Source of the DNA: Oligoflexaceae bacterium
GTDB lineage: Bacteria; Bdellovibrionota_B; Oligoflexia; Oligoflexales; Oligoflexaceae
NCBI GenBank assembly: GCA_947474445.1
Contig: CANJJY010000142.1
Coordinates: forward strand, 1-10,247
Length of the DNA: 10,247 nucleotides
Reading direction: 5' to 3'
Within the stretch, counting starts at the first letter, position 1. Every line of letters begins with the position of its first letter. The notes beneath the pieces are model-generated. The model did not search any database and was not told the origin of the DNA. It saw only the letters and a program-made list of their open reading frames with translations. The translations under genes and the position numbers were made by a program. This document shows positions 1 through 5,006 of the stretch, piece by piece.

Positions 1-1059
1 AAGACTTGGGGACTTCCCAGCTATCGAGCCGATCAGGTTTCGCAATGGATCTATAAGGCCGCTGTTCACGACCCCGAGCAGATGAGCAATTTGAATAAAG
101 ATTTACGGCAGGAGCTCTTTCTCAAGATCGACTGGAGCCTTCCCGAGATCATCAGCCAGCTCAATTCACAGGATGGATCGACGAAGCTGCTGTTGAAAAG
201 CCAAAAGGGTCACGTGATCGAAACGGTGATTCTGCGCTACGAAGGCCGCACCAGTCTCTGCGTGTCGAGCCAGGTGGGCTGCAAGCTGGCCTGCGATTTC
301 TGCCAAACGGGGAAACTTGGCTTTGTGCGTCATTTGGACCGCTCTGAGATCTTAGCCCAGGTTTTCCTCGCCAACCAGATCCTCAAACCTGAGGGGCTGC
401 GGGTGACTCATGTGGTCTTTATGGGCATGGGCGAACCCCTGGACAACTACACCCATACAGTGAGCGCTGCCGATGTTTTGATGGAAGAAGACGGCTTCTT
501 CCTCTCCGCCCGCCATGTGACGCTGTCGACTTCAGGGCTCGCGCCGGAGATTGAAAGGCTTGCCACCGAAAGCCGAGCTTCCCTCGCTTTGTCTCTGCAC
601 GCATCCCGCGATGAGCTGCGCACCCAGCTGATGCCTATCAATCGTCGCTATAGCCTCGAGCGCCTCAAGACAGCTCTGCTCCACTATCAGAAGATAACTG
701 GTCGCAAGATCACGATCGAATATATCTTGATCAAAGGTAAGAATTGCGGACTGCGCGAAGCCAAGGAGCTCGTTCGCTTTCTGCATGGGCTCAAGACCAA
801 GGTCAATCTCATCCCCTTCAATGCCCATCCCGGTATGCCCTACGAAAGACCGGACGATGATGAAATCCGTACCTTTCAAAAGTATCTGGCTGATCGCTCG
901 ATCCCTGCGCCTGTTCGATATTCAAAGGGCCTTGATGTTTCAGCTGCCTGCGGCCAACTCGCTGCCAAACATATCGACGATCTTCATACCAAGCCAGCCC
1001 GCAATCGGCTCCTCGATCGACCGATGCCGACTGAGTCGAGCGTAAGTTCAGCGCTTTGA
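1..1059 (+). CDS. rlmN: Dual-specificity 23S rRNA/tRNA adenine-C2 methyltransferase RlmN (5' truncated by window edge)
   Basis: Radical-SAM enzyme that methylates C2 of A2503 in 23S rRNA and A37 of some tRNAs in the cytoplasm. The reading frame is open from base 1; the fragment (352 residues) begins inside the N-terminal accessory domain with a GLPSYRADQVSQWIY stretch, so about 15-25 residues are missing and the ATG at 82 is internal. The [4Fe-4S] motif CxxxCxxC (CKLACDFC) is at fragment residues 94-101. Both family catalytic cysteines are visible: C87 in SLCVSSQVGC and the methyl-carrying C317 in the SAACGQLA segment. GMGEPL (SAM-binding), STSGLAP and LMPINRRY are also present. It appears complete at the 3' end with a TGA stop and is followed by a hairpin. 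Identification is very secure; the Cfr relative is unlikely because the C-terminal and GMGEPL segments are of ordinary RlmN type. Confidence 0.96.
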   Translation, partial: KTWGLPSYRADQVSQWIYKAAVHDPEQMSNLNKDLRQELFLKIDWSLPEIISQLNSQDGSTKLLLKSQKGHVIETVILRYEGRTSLCVSSQVGCKLACDFCQTGKLGFVRHLDRSEILAQVFLANQILKPEGLRVTHVVFMGMGEPLDNYTHTVSAADVLMEEDGFFLSARHVTLSTSGLAPEIERLATESRASLALSLHASRDELRTQLMPINRRYSLERLKTALLHYQKITGRKITIEYILIKGKNCGLREAKELVRFLHGLKTKVNLIPFNAHPGMPYERPDDDEIRTFQKYLADRSIPAPVRYSKGLDVSAACGQLAAKHIDDLHTKPARNRLLDRPMPTESSVSSAL

Positions 1060-1065
1060 TAGGGA

Positions 1066-1085
1066 GAAAGGCCTTGCCTTTCTTT
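1066..1085 (+). terminator. Probable rho-independent terminator of rlmN
   Basis: GAAAGGC and GCCTTTC form a 7-bp perfect stem with a CTT loop, starting six bases after the rlmN stop and followed by TTT. The stem can be extended by an A-T and G-T pairs. The T-tract is short, so strength is uncertain. Confidence 0.6.
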
Positions 1086-1121
1086 CCACTCGGCAGAATT
1101 CCTTTCTCAATTCTTACCTCA

Positions 1122-1172
1122 AAGTTCAACTTTTTCCCGTAGAACTTGCCTAATTCGCCTACAGAGTAAATT
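1122..1172 (+). promoter_or_regulatory. Weak candidate promoter/operator region upstream of the first lipoprotein gene
   Basis: An inverted repeat AAGTTC (1122-1127) / GAACTT (1142-1147) abuts TTGCCT (1146-1151), which resembles a -35 box. TAAATT follows at 1167-1172 with a 15-bp spacer, shorter than the usual 17, then a run of eight T. This is the best sigma70-like match I can find between the rlmN terminator and the gene at 1299, but it is poor. The inverted repeat may be chance. Confidence 0.2.
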
Positions 1173-1298
1173 TTTTTTATCAACACGTCGACCTTGCTGA
1201 CACGCTATCCATGCGAACTCACTTAGAGCGTAGCTGTGGCTTAGATCTTGTAAGAGAGAGTCTGCGAGGAAACATTGAGACCATTCTTGAGGTAAGAA

Positions 1299-1922
1299 AT
1301 GAAACTGATCAACTTGCACCTACTGACGATGAGCCTACTGGTAGCTGGTATTGCTGCATGCGGATCACCTAAAGCTAATCCGAAACTGTCTCCTCAGGCT
1401 ACTGTCGTGCCTGATACCAAGTCGACGACCGATTCGGAAGACGCCGGTGATAAAGCGGCTAAAGAAACCAAAGCGGAAAAGGTTGCTTCGCTCAACCGTA
1501 CGATCAAGCTTCGCAAGGAAGCCTTGGTTCGTGCCCAGCAAAACCTATCGCGCAAAGAAACCCTGCGCAACTCACTCCAAACGCGGATCACTGGTGCTGA
1601 ATCTCAAAAGGCTCAAGGCAGCGTACCCCAGCCTATCAGCGGCGGAGGCGGCGGCGGCGGCGGTGGAGATCAAGGAACCGCGATCGCGACTGCAGCTATC
1701 AATATCTACGCACAGAAGAAGTCAGCCGAAAAGAATGCGACCCAGATCGGCACCGAGTTCAGTACGATAATTTCTGGCTACGAAGTCGAGTTGAAGGCTG
1801 CCAACGAGCAGATTGATGCTTACTACGAGCAGATCAAGAGTCTTGAAACAGAGATCTCTGATCTCACCAACGAGATCAACAGCCTCTCCGGTGGTAGTCC
1901 CGCTGAGGATGAAGAAGCCTAA
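1299..1922 (+). CDS. Predicted coiled-coil lipoprotein with poly-Gly hinge (paralog of the gene at 3658)
   Basis: 207 residues, no named family recognised. Residues 1-20 form a signal peptide with a lipobox ending I-A-A-C, so C21 is the likely lipidated residue. Next come a Pro/Ser/Thr/Lys/Glu-rich linker (22-60), a charged helical segment with heptad-like character (about 60-105, containing LSRK at 83-86), nine consecutive glycines (115-123), an Ala/Ile-rich stretch (126-137) and a second helical segment (about 145-197, with LETEI at 182-186), ending in an acidic tail EDEEA. GAGG at 1289-1292 with a 6-base spacer supports the ATG. The same layout, including LSRK and LETEI at nearly identical positions and a C21 lipobox, recurs in the protein at 3658-4248. 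It is probably attached to a membrane facing the periplasm; function unknown. It likely forms an operon with the next gene (63-bp gap, no terminator seen). Confidence 0.88.
   Translation: MKLINLHLLTMSLLVAGIAACGSPKANPKLSPQATVVPDTKSTTDSEDAGDKAAKETKAEKVASLNRTIKLRKEALVRAQQNLSRKETLRNSLQTRITGAESQKAQGSVPQPISGGGGGGGGGDQGTAIATAAINIYAQKKSAEKNATQIGTEFSTIISGYEVELKAANEQIDAYYEQIKSLETEISDLTNEINSLSGGSPAEDEEA
1641..1667 (+). repeat. GGN codon tract encoding nine glycines
   Basis: Nine consecutive Gly codons, mostly GGC, lie between the two helical segments of the lipoprotein. The near-trinucleotide repeat could vary in length by slippage. The paralog at 3658 has no glycine run at the corresponding point. Confidence 0.9.
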
Positions 1923-1985
1923 GATACATAGTTCAAGTTGCTCCGGGCTGTTACTAAATGTCTGAAGAGAAAAGGGAGACTCTGT

Positions 1986-2807
1986 ATGAAATCACTGAGA
2001 ACCATCGCGATATGCGGCATGATCATCAACTTATCGGCGGCTTGCACCGCGAATAAGGCTCAAAAATTCACCGGGACCAAAAAGCCCCAAAGCACGTCTG
2101 AAGAGATCGCCGAAGTTCTTCAGCAGCCTTCGAACGCAGTGTTGATCCAGAGACTGCGTGACAGCACCTGGCGCGAACTCTACGAAGTCGTCATTAAAAT
2201 CGCCAACGATGACTCGTTTACCATCGATGGTCTTAACTTCGATGGCGTCCTCAGAGCAACTTACGATATGGAAACTCAGATCGACGTTCTCGAAGACCGA
2301 TTCGGGACTCTCGGCGAATATATCGATCAAACCGATATTCCGCTACCGACCTCGACGACCAAAGCTTCTTTCAAAGAGGCCATGGAAAAGACTCACGAAT
2401 ATTTTCAAGGCGAAGAAGAATGGGCTGATATCAAGCCAGTCTTTGAAACCGGAGATTTCGATGATTTCGTAGCGACCAGCATCGATGATGATCCATTTGC
2501 CGATCCCCTGGGTGGATCCGATGGTTCGAGTATGTCGACTCCAGACCAAGACGATGCCAAGGCCGCTATCTGCGACGGGGAGGGCTGGAAATCAGGGCAA
2601 GATCCCTCGGTCCTCGGTAACATTGCAGCCTGCGCGCGTGGGTTGACGGCTCTCAAAGGTGATGGTTTCAAGAACAAAGGTGGCGACACCGGCTTTGGGA
2701 TCAATCTTGAGACCTATCTGAATAATGCTTGTTCGGCTCTGTTTGTGTTGACCACGGCTTCAGCGGCTGCCAGCCTTGTAGAGAATTCTGGCGGCTGTGG
2801 AGAATAG
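1986..2807 (+). CDS. Predicted acidic lipoprotein/secreted protein with four C-terminal cysteines, unknown function
   Basis: 273 residues from ATG 1986. This start is preferred over an upstream in-frame TTG at 1938 because GGGAG at 1974-1978 sits 7 bases before it and a signal peptide follows immediately. Residues 1-19 are hydrophobic with early K/R. C20 follows LSAA; Ser at -3 is not the classic Leu/Val/Ile, so lipidation is likely but less certain than for the two flanking genes. The mature part is strongly acidic (Asp/Glu-rich about 140-175 and 186-191) with a Gly/Ser/Asp segment around 176-185. Four further cysteines (C196, C216, C249, C271) could form two disulfides in the periplasm. A short hydrophobic Ala-rich stretch is at 250-263. 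I recognise no domain. It probably shares a transcript with the lipoprotein gene at 1299 and ends at a strong terminator. Confidence 0.8.
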   Translation: MKSLRTIAICGMIINLSAACTANKAQKFTGTKKPQSTSEEIAEVLQQPSNAVLIQRLRDSTWRELYEVVIKIANDDSFTIDGLNFDGVLRATYDMETQIDVLEDRFGTLGEYIDQTDIPLPTSTTKASFKEAMEKTHEYFQGEEEWADIKPVFETGDFDDFVATSIDDDPFADPLGGSDGSSMSTPDQDDAKAAICDGEGWKSGQDPSVLGNIAACARGLTALKGDGFKNKGGDTGFGINLETYLNNACSALFVLTTASAAASLVENSGGCGE

Positions 2808-2843
2808 GACCTGTTTCTGTGATGATATGGTAGTTTCCCCTAG

Positions 2844-2876
2844 GCTCAGAGCTCCCCAGCCCTGAGCTTTTTTTTT
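2844..2876 (+). terminator. Rho-independent terminator after the lipoprotein pair
   Basis: GCTCAG (2844-2849) pairs with CTGAGC (2862-2867) around a 12-base loop, followed by nine T (2868-2876). The last five T are also the outermost bases of the large palindrome that starts here. Confidence 0.85.
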
Positions 2877-3016
2877 CCGTTGCTAGAGGCCGAAAACGGG
2901 GGCGATATCTTCGTCGCTTGGCGGGAAAAAATCCTCATCGACTGGAGTCGACTCCGGTTTTTTCCCTTCGCGCTTCTTGATCTCGCCTCCGTTTTCGGCC
3001 TCTAGCAACGGAAAAA
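2872..3016. repeat. 145-bp imperfect palindrome with 34-bp terminal arms
   Basis: Bases 2872-2905 and 2983-3016 are inverted copies over 34 positions with one non-Watson-Crick pair (G2900/T2988, a G-U pair in + strand RNA). Inside, GGGAAAAAA (2923-2931) pairs with TTTTTTCCC (2958-2966), and the centre CTGGAGTC/GACTCCGG (2942-2957) contains the perfect 12-bp palindrome GGAGTCGACTCC. A 10-base left-side bulge (2932-2941) and an unpaired internal loop (about 2910-2922 / 2967-2977) interrupt the fold. Each arm also carries its own short inverted repeat, CCGTT...AACGG (2877-2881/2895-2899 and 2989-2993/3007-3011). No transposase or defined target duplication is visible. It could be a MITE, an ERIC-like intergenic element, or the gene of a long hairpin RNA; only the structure is certain. 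Confidence 0.9.
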
Positions 3017-3065
3017 TTGTGGTTTTTTTGTTTTTTTCTTTTTGAGTTTGTTTTTTAATGGTTGA

Positions 3066-3098
3066 CCCCATCCGGATTCTTTTTGAATCTGGATGGGG
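3066..3098 (+). repeat. 14-bp-stem hairpin with TTTTT loop
   Basis: The arms 3066-3079 (starting CCCCATCC) and 3085-3098 (ending GGATGGGG) pair over 14 bp with one G-U pair (G3074/T3090 in + strand RNA) around a five-T loop. No T-tract follows on the + strand (CTTCACAATA). On the - strand the flank is A-rich, so it is not a standard terminator in either direction. It could be an RNA stabiliser, a protein-binding palindrome or part of a small RNA. Confidence 0.8.
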
Positions 3099-3657
3099 CT
3101 TCACAATACAGGTGAGCACAACTCGGGGCAACTTGGAGGTGATACAACTTCAGGAGGGGTTTCAGTTTTGAAACTATTTGCTGATTGACTACTGATGACT
3201 TCATTGCAATCGTCGCGCCAATTCTTGTTTTTTTGCCTTTTTTTTGATTTTCCTGCATCGTTCATTGCTTATCTCTTACCTCTCTCCTTTAAACTTCGCC
3301 TTTGCACAACCCTCTTTGAATCTTATTTTTGATGAAATATTCGTCTGAATCGGCATAAAAACGCGCTTATCAAGAACTTAGATCCGTTTGTCAAAACTTC
3401 GGCGATTGTCACTTCTCTGGCTGCCTTCACACTTTCAATTCTTACCGTAATTCATACGCAAATACTTCATATTTAAAAGAAAATTCGACACTTCTTTTTA
3501 CACTTTCATCGATTAAGACGACATTCGCACGCCTCTCTCGATGCTATCTCATTGATCCGATTCAATCGATGAGCTTGGCGCGGATGTTGTATAGAGAAGA
3601 GTGAGGATAAAGTAGAAAACAGCAGACCCTATTGAAGCGGCGACAAGGAGATTTCTT
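3099..3657. other. Long intergenic region upstream of the second coiled-coil lipoprotein
   Basis: No convincing coding sequence. It holds a perfect anti-16S match GGAGGTGAT (3135-3143) and a second purine box GGAGGGG (3153-3159) with no proper gene after them. A small hairpin GTTTCA/TGAAAC is at 3159-3174, followed by T-rich runs around 3229-3250. From about 3300 to 3560 the DNA is AT-rich, as expected of a promoter region, with a loose TTGAAT-16 bp-TATTCG pair near 3316-3343, but no match good enough to assign. TATAGA at 3590-3595 is about 60 bases before the next start and lacks a convincing -35. Confidence 0.5.
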
Positions 3658-4248
3658 ATGATGGCGACCTTCACTAAAGCAGCAAGCATCTCGGCCCTCG
3701 TACTCGGGCTCACCGCCTGTGGAACGCCACAGTCGTCAGGTCCCAACCCTACCCCTACTAGCAATTCAACCGTCAAAGCAGATGAAGCCAAGACGGATAC
3801 GACAGCAGCAAAGGACAAGGCCGCCGACTCTAAACAATCCAAAGCCGATCAGCAGGCGAACCTCCGCCGCGAAATCGCTGTCAAGAAAGATCAGTTGAGC
3901 CGTCTCCAGCAGGATCTGTCGCGGAAGGACGGACTCCTCCAGAACCTCGAAGGTCGTCTCGGATCGATCGCTTCCACACGAGCCGGCGTTGTGCCTGAAG
4001 TTCAATCGACTTCAGTTTTCGCCGCAGCCATCAATCAAGACTATGCCGGCGTTTACTCGGCTTACGCTTCCAAGAAGTCCTCTGAAGCAGCCGCTGCTAA
4101 GAAGAAGACCAATCTTGATGCAATCCAGACTAAGCTGAACGATGAACTTAAACTCGCCCAGGAAGATTTGGCAAAAATAGAAGCTAACATCTTGGCTTTA
4201 GAGACCGAAATCGAAGATATGACCGCTAAGTTTGATGAGCTCAAGTGA
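3658..4248 (+). CDS. Predicted coiled-coil lipoprotein (paralog of the gene at 1299)
   Basis: 196 residues. AAGGAG (3645-3650) with a 7-base spacer supports ATG 3658 over the adjacent ATG 3661. The signal peptide ends in a good lipobox L-T-A-C with C21 as lipidation site. A disordered linker (22-60, rich in Pro, Thr, Asp, Lys) is followed by a charged helical segment (about 60-102, LSRK at 87-90), a short break (103-120), an Ala-rich stretch and a second helical, coiled-coil-like segment (about 130-195, LETEI at 181-185). Colinear motifs and the same cysteine position identify it as a paralog of 1299-1922; it lacks the glycine run and acidic tail and ends in Lys. It may be a structural or envelope-tethering lipoprotein, but no function is demonstrable. 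It stands alone on its transcript, preceded by a long non-coding leader or promoter region. Confidence 0.88.
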   Translation: MMATFTKAASISALVLGLTACGTPQSSGPNPTPTSNSTVKADEAKTDTTAAKDKAADSKQSKADQQANLRREIAVKKDQLSRLQQDLSRKDGLLQNLEGRLGSIASTRAGVVPEVQSTSVFAAAINQDYAGVYSAYASKKSSEAAAAKKKTNLDAIQTKLNDELKLAQEDLAKIEANILALETEIEDMTAKFDELK

Positions 4249-4252
4249 TCTG

Positions 4253-4276
4253 ACGCTGAGGTCTAGCGTTTAGTTT
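4253..4276 (+). terminator. Weak hairpin after the lipoprotein gene
   Basis: ACGCT (4253-4257) / AGCGT (4265-4269) form a 5-bp stem with a 7-base loop, four bases after the stop, followed by TTAGTTT. It is short, and the stronger hairpin at 4327 may be the functional one. Confidence 0.35.
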
Positions 4277-4326
4277 GCTCTGACGAAGGCCGCCGCCGGC
4301 ATTCCGGCGATACGAATATCCTCAAT

Positions 4327-4357
4327 CAAAGGCTGTTCCCTCAAGGAGCAGCCCTTG
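4327..4357. terminator. Bidirectional terminator hairpin between convergent genes
   Basis: GGCTGTTCC (4331-4339) pairs with GGAGCAGCC (4345-4353), 9 bp with one G-U pair, and the stem resumes as CAA/TTG outside one mismatch. The + strand exit is TTGTTGTTT and the - strand exit is TTTGATTG, so neither T-tract is perfect. The tdk stop codon (4341-4343 on the - strand) lies in the loop, which suits a terminator shared by the convergent tdk and lipoprotein genes. Confidence 0.6.
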
Positions 4358-4994
4358 TTGTTTCATCCCCCGCTGTCCGTACCGGCGAAGTCAAAGGTAA
4401 GGGTTCGCTTTTCTGCCCTCCATCGAAGGCCTTTTCATAGCAAAGACAGCAGGTCGGCAGATACTTTTCTTCGGCCCCAAGATCGACTGTCGGCCCGGCT
4501 AAACTCGGAACTCCATCGACCAATTTGAGGTTAAAGATCGCCTTGCGATTGCAATAGGCGCAGGTCGTCTTGATTTCCTCTATCGCATCGGCGAGTTCCA
4601 TCAATCGCTGCGAACCCGCGAACAACCGCCGCCTGAAATCTGTGCGCAAACCGTAGCAGATCACGGGTATGCCCTGCTCACGCGTCACGTCACGCAGTTG
4701 ATCGATCGCCTCGGGACTGAGAAACTGAGCTTCGTCGACTAGAATGCAGTGATAGTCACTGAAATCCATACTCCTTAATGCTGTCGCACTCAGGCTCGCT
4801 GCATCGACCAGCAGATCGGCCTCGCGACTCAAACCCGCACGCGAGCGGATCGTCCTCTCACCAAATCGGGTATCGATGCTCGGTTTCATCAGAAAAGCCT
4901 GCTTTTGCTGCTGCTGATAGGCATGAGCGACAGCGAGAAGATTGAGAGTCTTAGCGCTGCCGACCGCCCCATACCGAAAGTAAAGTTTTGCCAT
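4341..4994 (-). CDS. tdk: Thymidine kinase (TK1-like)
   Basis: Phosphorylates thymidine (and deoxyuridine) to dTMP with ATP in the salvage pathway; 217 residues, within the bacterial range of about 190-220. The N-terminus has the TK1-type LYFRYG start and a P-loop GAVGSAKT (9-16), where Ala14 replaces the Gly of the textbook GxxxxGK[ST]; K15 and T16 are kept. DEAQF (87-91) carries the catalytic Glu. ICYGLRTDFRRRLF (112-125) is the conserved stretch before the lasso loop. A structural zinc site is predicted from C145xxC148 and C182xxC185, with an extra C183. The last ~25 residues are low-complexity. It is the last gene of the tmk-holB-ricT-tdk operon: ATG 4994 is 12 bp after the ricT stop, with GAGG about 10 bases upstream. 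With tmk in the same operon it supplies two successive steps toward dTTP. Confidence 0.95.
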   Translation of the reverse strand: MAKLYFRYGAVGSAKTLNLLAVAHAYQQQQKQAFLMKPSIDTRFGERTIRSRAGLSREADLLVDAASLSATALRSMDFSDYHCILVDEAQFLSPEAIDQLRDVTREQGIPVICYGLRTDFRRRLFAGSQRLMELADAIEEIKTTCAYCNRKAIFNLKLVDGVPSLAGPTVDLGAEEKYLPTCCLCYEKAFDGGQKSEPLPLTSPVRTAGDETTRAAP

Positions 4995-5006
4995 GACTGC
5001 CCGTCC

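Noticed and set aside
1938..1985. Upstream TTG start for the acidic lipoprotein
   Set aside because: It would put 16 residues before the signal peptide; ATG 1986 has a properly spaced GGGAG and starts the signal peptide directly.
2883..3131. 82-codon - strand frame through the palindrome
   Set aside because: It starts at TTG without a ribosome binding site and simply translates the hairpin arms and Lys-rich T-tracts; no recognisable protein.
2808..3657. CRISPR array in the intergenic region
   Set aside because: Only single inverted repeats are present; there are no regularly spaced direct repeats.
4294..4309. CGCCGG/CCGGCG hairpin as a terminator
   Set aside because: A 6-bp GC stem without a T-tract on either side; the nearby 4327-4357 hairpin is a better terminator.
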